Assembly (NCBI RefSeq): GCF_030814415.1
Contig: NZ_JAUSVB010000002.1
Span: 62,001-126,000 of the forward strand
DNA length: 64,000 bases
Reading direction: 5' to 3'
Source of the DNA: Cellulomonas humilata
Lineage (GTDB): Bacteria; Actinomycetota; Actinomycetes; Actinomycetales; Cellulomonadaceae
Under the pieces are notes generated by a model. It was given only the letters and a program-made list of their open reading frames with translations. It was not told the DNA's origin and did not search any database. Position numbers and translations under genes: made by a program. Below are positions 8,153 through 17,231 of the stretch, one piece after another; the stretch's first letter is position 1, and each line of letters begins with the position of its first letter.

Positions 8153-9733
8153 GTGACGCAGACGCCTGACCCGGCCGCCACCACCCACCGTCCCGTGCTC
8201 GTCGTCGACTTCGGCGCGCAGTACGCGCAGCTGATCGCGCGACGCGTGCGCGAGGCCAACGTGTACTCCGAGATCGTGCCGCACACGGCGTCGGTCGCGG
8301 ACCTGCTGGCCAAGGACCCGGCCGCGATCATCCTGTCCGGCGGCCCGTCGTCGGTGTACGCCACGGGTGCCCCGTTCGTCGACCCGGCGCTGTTCGAGGC
8401 CGGGGTCCCGGTGCTCGGCATCTGCTACGGCTTCCAGGCCATGGCCGCGGCGCTCGGCGGGACGGTCGCGCAGACCGGCCAGCGCGAGTACGGCGGCACC
8501 GCAGTTGAGGTCACGTCGGCCGGCACGGTCCTGTCGGGCAGCCCCGCCTCGCAGACCGTCTGGATGAGCCACGGGGACGCGGTGCACGCGGCTCCCGAGG
8601 GCTTCGAGGTGCTCGCGACCTCGTCGGGCAGCCCGGTCGCCGCGTTCGAGGACCGCACCCGCCGCCTGTTCGGCGTGCAGTGGCACCCCGAGGTCAAGCA
8701 CTCGCCGCTCGGGCAGAAGGCGCTCGAGAACTTCCTCTACGAGGGCGCCGGCCTGACCCCCGACTGGAACGCGGGCAACGTCGTCGCGGAGCAGGTCGAG
8801 AAGATCCGCGCGCAGGTGGGCTCGGCGCGGGTGATCTGCGGACTGTCCGGCGGGGTGGACTCGTCGGTCGCTGCGGCGCTGGTCCAGAAGGCCGTCGGCA
8901 GCCAGCTGACCTGCGTGTTCGTCGACCACGGACTGCTGCGGTCGGGCGAGGCCGAGCAGGTGGAGAAGGACTTCGTCGCCGCGACGGGCGTCGAGCTCAA
9001 GGTGGTCGACGCCCGCGAGCGGTTCCTGCGGGCGCTCGCCGGGCACACCGACCCCGAGACCAAGCGCAAGATCATCGGGCGCGAGTTCATCCGGGTGTTC
9101 GAGGACGCGGCGCGCGACATCGTCGAGCACAGCGACGACGAGGTGAAGTTCCTCGTGCAGGGGACGCTCTACCCCGACGTCGTGGAGTCCGGTGGCGGCG
9201 AGGGCGCGGCCAACATCAAGTCGCACCACAACGTCGGCGGGCTCCCGGACGACCTGCAGTTCGAGCTGGTCGAGCCGCTGCGGACCCTGTTCAAGGACGA
9301 GGTGCGCGCGGTCGGGCTGGAGCTGGGCGTGCCCGAGGGCATCGTGTGGCGCCAGCCGTTCCCCGGCCCGGGGCTCGGCATCCGGATCATCGGCGAGGTC
9401 ACGGCGGAGCGGCTCGACATCCTGCGGGCGGCCGACGTGATCGCCCGCGAGGAGCTGACCCGCGCCGGCCTGGACCGTGACATCTGGCAGTGCCCGGTCG
9501 TGCTGCTCGCGGACGTGCGGTCGGTCGGCGTGCAGGGTGACGGCCGGACGTACGGCCACCCCGTCGTGCTGCGGCCGGTGTCGTCCGAGGACGCGATGAC
9601 CGCCGACTGGACCCGGCTGCCCTACGACGTGCTCGCGGTCATCTCGACCCGCATCACCAACGAGGTGCCCGAGGTCAACCGGGTGGTCCTCGACGTGACC
9701 AGCAAGCCGCCGGGCACCATCGAGTGGGAGTGA
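8153..9733 (+). CDS. guaA: GMP synthase (glutamine-hydrolysing)
   Basis: Converts XMP to GMP with ATP and glutamine, the last step of guanine nucleotide synthesis, in the cytosol. The length of 526 residues is normal. The N-terminal class I glutamine amidotransferase domain has the nucleophile Cys91 in [11 protein letters not shown] and the His/Glu pair in GVQWHPEV. The synthetase domain has the pyrophosphate loop [15 protein letters not shown] at about 228-242, and the C-terminal dimerisation domain holds [13 protein letters not shown] and ends in PPGTIEWE, as in the family. The GTG start lies after a 68-base gap, so it has its own promoter. DUF3817 lies nearby, as is usual in actinobacteria. 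Confidence 0.98.
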   Translation: MTQTPDPAATTHRPVLVVDFGAQYAQLIARRVREANVYSEIVPHTASVADLLAKDPAAIILSGGPSSVYATGAPFVDPALFEAGVPVLGICYGFQAMAAALGGTVAQTGQREYGGTAVEVTSAGTVLSGSPASQTVWMSHGDAVHAAPEGFEVLATSSGSPVAAFEDRTRRLFGVQWHPEVKHSPLGQKALENFLYEGAGLTPDWNAGNVVAEQVEKIRAQVGSARVICGLSGGVDSSVAAALVQKAVGSQLTCVFVDHGLLRSGEAEQVEKDFVAATGVELKVVDARERFLRALAGHTDPETKRKIIGREFIRVFEDAARDIVEHSDDEVKFLVQGTLYPDVVESGGGEGAANIKSHHNVGGLPDDLQFELVEPLRTLFKDEVRAVGLELGVPEGIVWRQPFPGPGLGIRIIGEVTAERLDILRAADVIAREELTRAGLDRDIWQCPVVLLADVRSVGVQGDGRTYGHPVVLRPVSSEDAMTADWTRLPYDVLAVISTRITNEVPEVNRVVLDVTSKPPGTIEWE

Positions 9734-9743
9734 CGCCGGTCGG

Positions 9744-10613
9744 TCACCACCGGTCCATGACGATCGACCCGATCACGGACCTGAGCTCGGCGATGTCCTC
9801 CGCCGACGAGTCGGGCCGGAACGAGGCGTCGATGATGAGCGGGGACCGGTCGACGTCCACCTCGTAGACGATGTCCGTCTGTCCGGCGACGTGGTTGTCG
9901 TTCGGCGGGTAGCCGTCGGCGTAACCCGGCCACGAGCGATAGGCGCCGTCGTCGCACGTGCTGATGTCGAGGTCCGCCGGCACGGTCAGCTCGAATCGCA
10001 GCGCCGGCGTGCCGGCGTCGACGGTCGGGTCGGGGATGGCCACGGAACGTGGTTCCGAGGCATCGCGCTCGTGCTGCGTCGCGAGCCCCGTCGCGGGGTA
10101 GCTTCCCAGCGAGATGGTGGCGTCGTCCGGATGGTCGTGGACGGACAGGTCCCACGGGCTCAGCTTCCCGCTCCGACGACAGGGATCGGGATAGACCCCT
10201 GCCGCTGTCCAGAAGCTGAGCGCCACCTCGTCGGGCTCGCCGAGGTTCTTCCCGATGTAGGTGTCGCCCACCTCCCACCCGGCAGGGACGGTGTACTCGA
10301 TCCACCGGTAGTCCGACGGCGGAGGGGCGCCGGCCGCCTTCGGGCCGGAGTGCGGGTTCACGTACCGGTGCGTGGTGCCGTCGACCACCGGCGCCGGGTC
10401 CGGACCGTCGAACGGCTGGACCACGAACGGCGCTGCGCCGCTCGTGGGTTGCTCCGTCGGGGACGTCGACGTGGGGTCAGCGGCGGGCGGAGTCCCGGGC
10501 GCCGTGCAGGCCGACCCCGCCGCTGCGACCGTCAGGAGCGCGAGGAGCGCTGTCCACCCCCGGGACGCCTGGCGGCGCTCGTACTGGCGGGACACTGACG
10601 TCGTGACGCCCAT
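9744..10613 (-). CDS. Hypothetical lipoprotein
   Basis: Lipoprotein of about 289 residues, convergent with guaA. After a basic N-terminus (QYERRQASRGW) comes a hydrophobic segment and a lipobox-like AGSAC with Cys36. A Thr/Pro/Ser-rich linker follows and then a globular domain without a family I recognise (YRWIEYTVPAGWEVGDTYIG ... LELTVPADLD). ATG 10613 is chosen because GAGG precedes it at a suitable distance; an in-frame GTG at 10643 would add ten residues. Several Cys and Trp residues fit an extracytoplasmic protein. The function is unknown. Confidence 0.65.
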   Translation of the reverse strand: MGVTTSVSRQYERRQASRGWTALLALLTVAAAGSACTAPGTPPAADPTSTSPTEQPTSGAAPFVVQPFDGPDPAPVVDGTTHRYVNPHSGPKAAGAPPPSDYRWIEYTVPAGWEVGDTYIGKNLGEPDEVALSFWTAAGVYPDPCRRSGKLSPWDLSVHDHPDDATISLGSYPATGLATQHERDASEPRSVAIPDPTVDAGTPALRFELTVPADLDISTCDDGAYRSWPGYADGYPPNDNHVAGQTDIVYEVDVDRSPLIIDASFRPDSSAEDIAELRSVIGSIVMDRW

Positions 10614-10755
10614 GGGCGGAGCCTCGTCCTGCCGGGCCGGCACGTCAACGGAGATTCGTGGACGGTCAGCGCCTCGGCGGGACCGGGTCGTGGCGGGGAC
10701 GGCCGCGCGGCCGCCTTAGGATTCCTTGCGAGAGCGACCGAGTGGGAGTGAGAGC

Positions 10756-11154
10756 GTGACCGAGAGCCCGACCGCGACGAGCGTCGACCCGTGGGTGCGC
10801 AAGGCCCGGGGCGCCACGCTGCGCTACCGCGTGATGGCGTGGATCACCGGGACGCTGCTCCTGCTGCTCTGCGTCGAGCTGATCCTCAAGTACGTGTTCC
10901 ACGCGAACGGCGTCGACGCTGCCGGGACCCCGAACCCGGTCATCGGCGCCTGGATCGCGTACGCGCACGGCTGGGTCTACGTCGTCTACCTGGTCACCGT
11001 CTTCGATCTGTGGTCGAAGATGCGCTGGCGGCTCGGGCGGCTGGCCACCATGGCCGCCGCCGGCGTCGTCCCGGTGATGTCGTTCGTGCTGGAGCGCACG
11101 GTGCACGCCCAGGCGCTCGCGCGCATCGAGGCCGCCGGTGGCGCACGCAGGTGA
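10756..11154 (+). CDS. DUF3817 family membrane protein
   Basis: Integral membrane protein of 132 residues. After ~30 hydrophilic residues it has about three helices, with WITGTLLLLLCVELILKY, then the DUF3817-type segment IAYAHGWVYVVYLVTVFDLW and a last helix. The family has no known function but is often found near guaA in actinobacteria, as here. GTG 10756 is chosen over an upstream in-frame start because GGGAG lies 7 bases before it. The glycosyltransferase follows after a short hairpin. Confidence 0.82.
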   Translation: MTESPTATSVDPWVRKARGATLRYRVMAWITGTLLLLLCVELILKYVFHANGVDAAGTPNPVIGAWIAYAHGWVYVVYLVTVFDLWSKMRWRLGRLATMAAAGVVPVMSFVLERTVHAQALARIEAAGGARR

Positions 11155-11167
11155 TGTGGACAGGATC

Positions 11168-11188
11168 GTGAACGGACGTCCGGTTCAC
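11168..11188. promoter_or_regulatory. Inverted repeat before the glycosyltransferase
   Basis: GTGAAC (11168-11173) and GTTCAC (11183-11188) flank a GGACGTCCG core, itself nearly palindromic. It lies 17 bases upstream of the start at 11206. It may be an operator or a weak terminator for the DUF3817 gene. Confidence 0.4.
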
Positions 11189-11205
11189 GCCGATACGGTG
11201 GCCCC

Positions 11206-12345
11206 GTGCTGATCGTCCACGTCTCCGACTGCTACGCGCCGCGTACCGGCGGGATCGAGTCCCAGGTGGGTGACCTCGCCTCGCGGCAGGCCGCTGCCGG
11301 GCACGAGGTGCACGTGCTGACCGCCACGCTGGGCGTCGGCGGCGAGCGCGGGGGAGTCGTCGACCTCGAGGACGGGGTGCACGTGCACCGGCTCGGGGCG
11401 CGGCTCCCGTTCGACCTGCCGGTGAACCCCGTCGGCCCCCGGCTGATGCGGTCGGCGTTCGCCGACCTGCGACCCGACGTCGTCCACGTGCACGCCGGGG
11501 TGCTCTCGCCGTTCGCGTTCGACGGCGCCCGGATCGCCCTCGACGTCGGCCTGCCGACGGCGATCACGTGGCACTGCATGCTCGACGGTGTCGTCGGCGC
11601 CCTGCGGACGCTCGTCCACCGCACGCACTGGCAGGGGACCCCCGCCGCCCTCAGCGCCGTCAGCCACGCCGCGGCAGCGCGGGTGCGGGAGGTGTTCGGC
11701 GCCGAGGTGTCCGTGATGCCCAACGGGATCGACCTCGACCTCTGGGCGCCGACCACGCTCCCCGAGGGGCGGGGCCGTCCCGGCGAGCGCGGCCCGCTGC
11801 GACTCGTCTCGACCATGCGCCTGGCACCCCGCAAGCGGGCGGTCCCGCTGGTCGAGCTGGTCGGCCAGGCCGCCCGGCGCCTGCCGCCGGACCGGCTGCG
11901 ACTGTCGATCATCGGCTCCGGACCCGCCCAGGGCAGGGTCGCGTCCGCCGTGGCGGGCCAGGGCCTGCAGCACGTGGTGGAGCTGCGCGGCCGGCTGACC
12001 CGACCCCAGGTGCGGGCCGCCTACACCGACTCCGACGTGTTCCTCGCCCCGGCCGAGCTCGAGGCGTTCGGCATCGCCGCGCTCGAGGCCCGTACCGCGG
12101 GGCTCGCCATCGTCGCCCGTCGTGGCACCGGCATCGCCGAGTTCGTCGAGGACGGCATCGACGGCCTGCTGGTGTCCGACGACGCCGAGATGACGGAGGC
12201 CGTCGTCCACCTGGCTCGTGACAGCCGGCTCCTCGACGGGATGCTCGCGCACAACGGTGTGGTGCGCCCGTCGTTCGGTTGGGACGACGTGCTGAGCGCC
12301 GCCGAGGCGGAGTACAGCCGCGCCCGGGGTCTCGCCCGCGTCTGA
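11206..12345 (+). CDS. Glycosyltransferase family 4 (GT-B)
   Basis: Protein of 379 residues with the GT-B layout. The N-terminal Rossmann half starts MLIVHVSDCYAPRTGGIESQ, the acceptor-side Gly-rich loop seen in GT4 enzymes, and the C-terminal half has MRLAPRKR, then the donor-site EX7E motif around PAELEAFGIAALEARTAGL. Such enzymes transfer a sugar from a nucleotide-sugar to a lipid, glycan or small thiol precursor on the cytosolic side of the membrane. The acceptor cannot be told; a MshA or PimB type is possible by family alone. It stands alone between a hairpin and a membrane protein gene. Confidence 0.88.
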   Translation: MLIVHVSDCYAPRTGGIESQVGDLASRQAAAGHEVHVLTATLGVGGERGGVVDLEDGVHVHRLGARLPFDLPVNPVGPRLMRSAFADLRPDVVHVHAGVLSPFAFDGARIALDVGLPTAITWHCMLDGVVGALRTLVHRTHWQGTPAALSAVSHAAAARVREVFGAEVSVMPNGIDLDLWAPTTLPEGRGRPGERGPLRLVSTMRLAPRKRAVPLVELVGQAARRLPPDRLRLSIIGSGPAQGRVASAVAGQGLQHVVELRGRLTRPQVRAAYTDSDVFLAPAELEAFGIAALEARTAGLAIVARRGTGIAEFVEDGIDGLLVSDDAEMTEAVVHLARDSRLLDGMLAHNGVVRPSFGWDDVLSAAEAEYSRARGLARV

Positions 12346-12367
12346 GAACGCCCCGGCGATTCGCCGT

Positions 12368-12413
12368 ATTCGTCCAGGTCAAATGTCACTACAGTCGACC
12401 TTGTTGGACGAAT
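12368..12413. promoter_or_regulatory. Long inverted repeat upstream of membrane protein gene
   Basis: ATTCGTCCA (12368-12376) is repeated in inverse as TGGACGAAT (12405-12413), with an inner GGTC/GACC pair that extends the dyad. It lies in the 140-base gap after the glycosyltransferase and about 70 bases before the next ATG, in DNA of lower GC than its surroundings. It may be an operator in the promoter or a bulged transcription-ending hairpin. Confidence 0.45.
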
Positions 12414-12485
12414 TGTCATGGGTCGCTCGCGGCCTAGCGGGTCCAGGGGGTTCGGACCCGTCCGTTGGGGTTCGGAAGGGGAGAC

Positions 12486-13055
12486 ATGACGACGACCACG
12501 ACCACCGGTAGCTCCAAGACAGTCCGCGTACTAGGGCTGCTGACGATCATCGCCGGAATCATCTTCATCATTGCCGGTGGTGTGACCTGGGGAGCGGTGG
12601 CCAGCAACCTCGCCGCCGAGAAGATCACCGTCTCCGACGACGCCCAGGCGTTCGGCGGGCAGCTCGTCGACACGCCGTGGGAGGCCTGGTTCCAGGCCGA
12701 CATCATCAATACCCACGCTCTCGAGGCGTCGGGCGGGAAGACCTACGCCGAGCTCGACAGGGAAGACCCGGTTCGGGCGACGATGATGGATGCGTCGTTC
12801 CTGCGGGCGTCGCTCTTCACCTCGGTCGTCGCCTTCGGTGTGGCCGCGCTGGTTGTCGGGCTCGGGGTGCTGTTCATCCTGATCGGCTGGGCGCTGCGCA
12901 AGGTCGGCACCGCGCTGGGGTACGACACGGCGACGGCCACGACGAGCGGGTCGTCCGCCTACCCGGACCCGATTCCGACCTCCAGGCCGACCGCGACGCC
13001 TGCCGCAACGCCGCCGACGACGACGCCGCCGCCTCCCACGGGGCCCAGGGCCTGA
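12486..13055 (+). CDS. Hypothetical membrane protein with two helices
   Basis: Protein of 189 residues. A first helix (LGLLTIIAGIIFIIAGGVTW) is followed by a ~75-residue extracytoplasmic domain (EKITVSDDAQAFGGQLVDTP ... ALEASGGKTYAELD), a second helix (SVVAFGVAALVVGLGVLFIL) and a cytoplasmic Pro/Thr-rich tail. I recognise the general type, common in Cellulomonas-like genomes as an unnamed membrane protein, but no function. ATG 12486 has a strong ribosome site (AAGGGGAG). The gene ends at a large bidirectional hairpin. Confidence 0.72.
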   Translation: MTTTTTTGSSKTVRVLGLLTIIAGIIFIIAGGVTWGAVASNLAAEKITVSDDAQAFGGQLVDTPWEAWFQADIINTHALEASGGKTYAELDREDPVRATMMDASFLRASLFTSVVAFGVAALVVGLGVLFILIGWALRKVGTALGYDTATATTSGSSAYPDPIPTSRPTATPAATPPTTTPPPPTGPRA

Positions 13056-13060
13056 CCGCA

Positions 13061-13110
13061 ACGACGTCCGAGCAGGTACGGCTCAGGGGCCGTACCTGCT
13101 CGGACGTCGT
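13061..13110. terminator. Bidirectional terminator hairpin
   Basis: Perfect 22-bp inverted repeat (13061-13082 and 13089-13110) with a 6-base loop, placed between two convergent genes. Its outer part ACGACGTCCGAG recurs, with one base changed, in the hairpin at 22512-22561. Confidence 0.88.
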
Positions 13111-13124
13111 GCGTCCGGCTCCGG

Positions 13125-13736
13125 TCAGCGGCGGGCGGCGCGGGCTCCGCTGACGATCGACCCGACCAGCAGCGCCGTCCCGGCGACCGCGAGCAGGATG
13201 ATCATCGCCAGCTGGAGGTCGATCGCGAAGCCGGCTGCCCAAGCGAGCAGGCCGACGCCGATCGCCGCGATGACCAGGCCCCAGACGACGGTGCCCACGC
13301 GCAGCCGGCGGCGCGGCGGGTCGGCCGGTGCCGGCTCGACGACCGGGGCGGGCGCGGCGACCGGGTCGGGCGCGACGCGGTCGGCGGGTGCCGGATCGGG
13401 CCGGTCGGTCGGCGCGTAGAGCGCACCGATGGGGGACGTGTACGCGGCGGGCTCGTCCTGAGACGACCAGGCGGTGGTGCTCGGGTACGGGCGGGCCTCC
13501 TCGGTGACCGGGAGCGCTCGCGTCTCGTCGGGCACGAGCACCGCGGTCTCGTCGGCGGCGGGCTCGCTCTCCTCGAGCGGGAGCACGGTGGTGTCGTCGG
13601 CGGTGCTCACGGTGGTGTCGTCGGTGACGATCACCGTCGTGTCGTCGTCGGTCGGCGTCTCCGTCGTGGGCTCCTGGTCGGTGACCGGCAGGGCGAGCGT
13701 CTCGTCGGCGTCGCGCGGGGTCTTGTCGGTGGGCAT
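13125..13736 (-). CDS. Hypothetical membrane protein with acidic Thr-rich N-terminal region
   Basis: Protein of 203 residues. The first ~135 residues are low-complexity, rich in Thr, Asp, Glu, Pro and Val, with DDTTV-like repeats. Two hydrophobic helices follow (VVWGLVIAAIGVGLLAW and LAMIILLAVAGTALLVGSIV). It overlaps the stop of the PspC gene by one base (TGATG), so it belongs to that operon. The layout resembles small membrane partners of PspC proteins in actinobacteria. The long acidic region may be cytosolic and disordered; no enzyme motif is present. Confidence 0.7.
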   Translation of the reverse strand: MPTDKTPRDADETLALPVTDQEPTTETPTDDDTTVIVTDDTTVSTADDTTVLPLEESEPAADETAVLVPDETRALPVTEEARPYPSTTAWSSQDEPAAYTSPIGALYAPTDRPDPAPADRVAPDPVAAPAPVVEPAPADPPRRRLRVGTVVWGLVIAAIGVGLLAWAAGFAIDLQLAMIILLAVAGTALLVGSIVSGARAARR

Positions 13737-15136
13737 CAGTTCTCCTCGATGATCGAGACGTCGCCGGCGCCGATCTGGACCTGCAGCGCGAGCTGGGGTC
13801 CGTCGTCGTCGATCGCTCCGGTGGTGAAGGTGCGGGGGTTCAGGCCGACGCCGTCCACGCTCTTGCTCTCCCCGTCGACGTCCCAGCTCACGGTGCCCGC
13901 GCCGGCGTCGACATCGGCGGAGATGCTGGCATCGCTGGGGACGACGACGGTGAGGTCGCCGGCCGCGAGCGAGATGGGGACCACGAGGGTCTGGGAGGTC
14001 ATCGGCACCTCGGTGAGGTCGATCGTGACGTCACCGAACCCGATGGAGTAGCCGTTCGCTGCGTCGGCACGGTCCGTCACGTAGATGGCACCGTCGGCCG
14101 AGAAGTCGTGCTGGGAGTCGCTCGACCAGACCCAGCTGGCGTTCTGCACGGCGCCGAGGGGCACCGCGACGAGGATGCCGACGACGGCCAGGCCGCCGAG
14201 GCCACCGCTGGTCCGGCCGCGCAGGCCGGAGACGATGATGCCCAGGCCGCAGAGCACGATGCCGATGCCGAGCGCGGTGAGGCCCACAGGACCGGTGAAG
14301 TCGCCCTGGCGTTCCGCGATGAGCAGGACCGCGAGGCTGAGCAGGCTCAGCGCGACGACGACACCGACGGTGCCGACCCCGGCGCCCGGGGTCCGCGGAC
14401 GCGGCGGGGTGACCGGGCGCGGCGGCTGCACGGGACGCGGTGCCGGGGGAGCCGGTGCGTACGAGGCGGACCACGCCGCGGGGGCCGCCGGCGCCGGCGG
14501 CACGGGCTGCGCGTCGCCGACGGGGGCCGCGGCGGTGACCGGGCTGGCCGGGTACGACGCCGCGGGGTACGTCGTCGGGGACCCGTACGGCACGTACGGG
14601 CCGCTCGGCGGTCGCGGCTTCGAGGACTGCTGGTTGGAGACGATGGCGATCAGCATCACGATGCCGCCGACGACGGACACCCACAGGAGCGCCTGGACCC
14701 AGCCGGGAGGACCCCAGAAGAAGAACCAGTTGTCGCCGCGGCCGAAGCCGACGATGACGAACGCCAGCGCACCCAGCAGGGCGATGTCGAAGCGGCCGAG
14801 GATCATCTCCTCGAGGTGGATGCGACCGTCGCGGCGCTCGGGCAGCAGCGCCCAGGCGACGCCGTACGCGACGAGCCCGATCCCGCCGAGCAGCAAGGTG
14901 GCGAAGAAGATGCCGCGCACCAGGAGCGGGTCGATGCCGAACCGGTCACCGACGCCCCCGCTGACGCCGCCGATCCAGCGATCGTCGGACCGCGTGATGC
15001 CGAGACGGCGCACAGCGGTGAAGAAGCTGTTCGGCGCGTTCCCCGGCCGGTTGGTGTCGGTGGGGGGCTGGTCCGGCGCGGGGCTACCCGGTGCCGGGTC
15101 GGGTCCGGCAGCGCCGGTGGGAGTGCTCGTGTCCAT
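13736..15136 (-). CDS. PspC domain-containing membrane protein
   Basis: Protein of 466 residues. After a Pro-rich cytosolic stretch comes a PspC domain at about 45-105 (RSDDRWIGGVSGGVGDRFGI, LLVRGIFFATLLLGGIGLVA, WALLPE). More helices, a Pro/Ala-rich linker, further helices and a C-terminal beta-rich domain follow, the last similar to the DUF2154/LiaF-like part (GYSIGFGDVTIDLTEVP ... GAGDVSIIEE). PspC and LiaF proteins sense and answer envelope stress. It is divergent from a kinase that also carries PspC, so the two form one envelope-stress unit. The start ATG 15136 directly faces the divergent promoter. Confidence 0.85.
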   Translation of the reverse strand: MDTSTPTGAAGPDPAPGSPAPDQPPTDTNRPGNAPNSFFTAVRRLGITRSDDRWIGGVSGGVGDRFGIDPLLVRGIFFATLLLGGIGLVAYGVAWALLPERRDGRIHLEEMILGRFDIALLGALAFVIVGFGRGDNWFFFWGPPGWVQALLWVSVVGGIVMLIAIVSNQQSSKPRPPSGPYVPYGSPTTYPAASYPASPVTAAAPVGDAQPVPPAPAAPAAWSASYAPAPPAPRPVQPPRPVTPPRPRTPGAGVGTVGVVVALSLLSLAVLLIAERQGDFTGPVGLTALGIGIVLCGLGIIVSGLRGRTSGGLGGLAVVGILVAVPLGAVQNASWVWSSDSQHDFSADGAIYVTDRADAANGYSIGFGDVTIDLTEVPMTSQTLVVPISLAAGDLTVVVPSDASISADVDAGAGTVSWDVDGESKSVDGVGLNPRTFTTGAIDDDGPQLALQVQIGAGDVSIIEEN

Positions 15137-15182
15137 GTCTCGATCCTGTCGGTCGCGCCGTGCGTACGGCATCGGGTGGTCC

Positions 15183-15223
15183 CCTGACCGCACCCTGAAC
15201 CTGGTGCGCGGCACCCCTGAACC
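15183..15223. promoter_or_regulatory. Phased CCTGAnC repeats in the PspC divergent promoter
   Basis: The 136-base gap between the divergent PspC genes holds CCTGACC at 15183, CCTGAACC at 15194 and CCTGAACC at 15216, that is at spacings of 11 and 22 bases, on one helix face. An inverse copy (CTCAGGG) lies at 15249. This is a plausible binding site for the regulator at 16573; no direct proof. Confidence 0.4.
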
Positions 15224-15272
15224 GACCCCGGACCCGACCCCGGAACGGCTCAGGGCATGTGACGATCGGACC

Positions 15273-16580
15273 GTGCACCCCGCCCCCACCGTCTCCGCGC
15301 CCCGCCGGCTGCCGCTGCGCCGACCCGCGCGCGGACGGATCGTCGGTGGCGTCGCGCTCGGGCTCGCCGCGCACCTCGACGTGGCGGTCGGCCTGGTGCG
15401 GCTGGCGTTCGTCGTGCTCACTCCCGTCGCCGGCGTCGGCGCCCTGCTGTACGTGTTCTGGTGGCTCGCGATCCCGGCCGGCGACCCGGCGGATGCGGCA
15501 CAGGAGGTCCGACCGAGCGCGCTGACGCGGCTCGCGCGGCGGCAGGCCATCATCGAGCCGGGCCGACGCATCCCGGTGACGGACATCGCCATCGGCGGGC
15601 TCCTGGTCGTCGCAGCCGCCCTGCTGATCGCGGTCCGGTCCGGCGCGGACGTGCAGGCGGACTGGCTGCTGCCCGCAGTGATCGTCCTGGCGGGCCTCTG
15701 GCTGGCCTGGAGCCAGCTGGACGCCGTGCAGCGCGGTCGCCTGAAGGACCGGGCGGGCGGCCGGACGCCGGTCAGCCTGCTGCGGGTCGCCGGGGGGATC
15801 CTGCTCGCGGGCGTCGGGGTGCTGCTGTTCGTCGGGCTGGCCTCGGGCGAGGGTGTCGAGGCCGCGACGCTCGCGCAGTCGATCATCGCGGCCGTCGTCA
15901 TGCTCGGCGGGGTGGCTCTGGTCCTGACCCCGTGGTGGCTGCGGCTGGTGCGGGAGCTCGGCGACGAGCGGGCCGCCCGCGCGCGGGAGTCGGAGCGCGC
16001 CGACATCGCGGCCCACCTGCACGACTCGGTCCTGCAGACCCTCGCCCTCATCCGGTCGCGGGCCGACGACTCCGCCGAGGTCGCCCGCATGGCGCGCGCC
16101 CAGGAGCGCGAGCTGCGCGAGTGGCTCTACGACGACCGTCCCGCGCCGGGCACCTCCGTCGCGGCGGCGCTGCGGGGGATCGTCGCCGAGGTCGAGGACT
16201 CCCGGTCCGGCCCGTCGGGTGACCCGGTGGCCATCGAGTCCGTCGTCGTCGGTGACCGCGTGCCCGACGCCGACACCGAGGCGCTGCTGCAGGCCACGCG
16301 CGAGGCGCTGGTCAACGCGGTGGTGCACGGCCGCCCGCCCGTGTCGCTGTACCTGGAGGTCGGCGCGTCGGAGGTCGAGGTGTTCGTGCGGGACCATGGC
16401 GACGGGTTCGACCTCGACGAGGTGGGCACCGACCGGTTCGGGGTGCGCGAGTCGATCATCGGGCGGGTACGTCGCCGGGGCGGCACGGCGAAGGTGACCA
16501 GCAGCCTGGAGCGCGGTACCGAGGTGCACCTGGTGGTGCCGATCCGGGCGACGGACGAACAAGGAGCGCAGCATGAGTGA
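15273..16580 (+). CDS. PspC-domain sensor histidine kinase
   Basis: Membrane kinase of 435 residues. Residues ~15-70 are a PspC domain (RGRIVGGVALGLAAHLDVAV, then LVRLAFVVLTPVAGVGALL, WWLAIP). Four further helices follow, then a dimerisation box (ADIAAHLHDSVLQTLALI) with predicted phospho-acceptor His250 and an HATPase_c domain with the N-box EALVNAVVHG and DHGDGFDL. Such PspC kinases, next to a PspC protein and a LuxR-type regulator, form envelope-stress systems in actinobacteria. GTG 15273 is chosen because PspC begins soon after it; the open frame upstream is not coding. It overlaps the regulator by 8 bases. Confidence 0.88.
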   Translation: MHPAPTVSAPRRLPLRRPARGRIVGGVALGLAAHLDVAVGLVRLAFVVLTPVAGVGALLYVFWWLAIPAGDPADAAQEVRPSALTRLARRQAIIEPGRRIPVTDIAIGGLLVVAAALLIAVRSGADVQADWLLPAVIVLAGLWLAWSQLDAVQRGRLKDRAGGRTPVSLLRVAGGILLAGVGVLLFVGLASGEGVEAATLAQSIIAAVVMLGGVALVLTPWWLRLVRELGDERAARARESERADIAAHLHDSVLQTLALIRSRADDSAEVARMARAQERELREWLYDDRPAPGTSVAAALRGIVAEVEDSRSGPSGDPVAIESVVVGDRVPDADTEALLQATREALVNAVVHGRPPVSLYLEVGASEVEVFVRDHGDGFDLDEVGTDRFGVRESIIGRVRRRGGTAKVTSSLERGTEVHLVVPIRATDEQGAQHE

Positions 16581-17229
16581 AGCAGTCGAGGTGGTGCTCG
16601 TCGATGACCACCACATGTTCCGGACCGGGGTGAAGGCGTCGCTGGACGCCGGCGTGCGGGTCATCGGGGAGGCGGACACCGTCGACGAGGCGATCCGACT
16701 GGTCCGCGAGCTGAAGCCGCCGGTGGTGCTGCTCGACGTGCACCTGCCCGGTGGCGACGGCGGTGGCGGCGCCGAGGTCATCAAGGCCTGCACCGACCTG
16801 CTGGGCGAGACCCGGTTCCTCGCGCTGTCGGTGTCCGACGCGTCCGAGGACGTCGTCGCGGTGATCCGCGCGGGCGCTCGCGGCTACGTCACGAAGGCGA
16901 TCGACGGCACCGACCTGTCCGACGCCGTCCGGCGTGTGGCCGGCGGCGACGCGGTCTTCTCGCCCCGGCTCGCGGGGTTCGTGCTCGACGCGTTCGGCGC
17001 GGCGGCCGGTGACGTGGCGATCGGCGACGACGAGCTGGACCGCCTCTCGGCACGGGAGCGCGAGGTCATGCGGCTCATCGCGCGCGGGTACTCCTACCGC
17101 GAGGTGGCCTCCGAGCTGTTCATCTCGATCAAGACCGTCGAGACCCACGTGTCCGCGGTGCTGCGCAAGCTCCAGCTGTCCAGCCGGCACGAGCTGACCC
17201 GCTGGGCCGCGGCGCGCCGGCTGCTCTGA
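16573..17229 (+). CDS. Response regulator, NarL/LuxR family
   Basis: Regulator of 218 residues, partner of the overlapping PspC kinase. The receiver domain has VLVDDHHMFR and predicted phospho-acceptor Asp55 (VVLLDVHLPGGDG). The HTH domain near the C-terminus has LSAREREVMRLIARGYSYREVA and KTVETHVSAVLRKLQ. It probably activates the divergent PspC genes. Its start overlaps the kinase end, so translation is coupled. The NUDIX gene begins 2 bases after its stop and may be read from the same message. Confidence 0.88.
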   Translation: MSEAVEVVLVDDHHMFRTGVKASLDAGVRVIGEADTVDEAIRLVRELKPPVVLLDVHLPGGDGGGGAEVIKACTDLLGETRFLALSVSDASEDVVAVIRAGARGYVTKAIDGTDLSDAVRRVAGGDAVFSPRLAGFVLDAFGAAAGDVAIGDDELDRLSAREREVMRLIARGYSYREVASELFISIKTVETHVSAVLRKLQLSSRHELTRWAAARRLL

Positions 17230-17231
17230 CG

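Noticed and set aside
14085-15272. Upstream extension of the PspC kinase reading frame
   Set aside because: The frame stays open opposite the PspC gene but has no conserved residues; the GTG at 15273 directly precedes the PspC domain.
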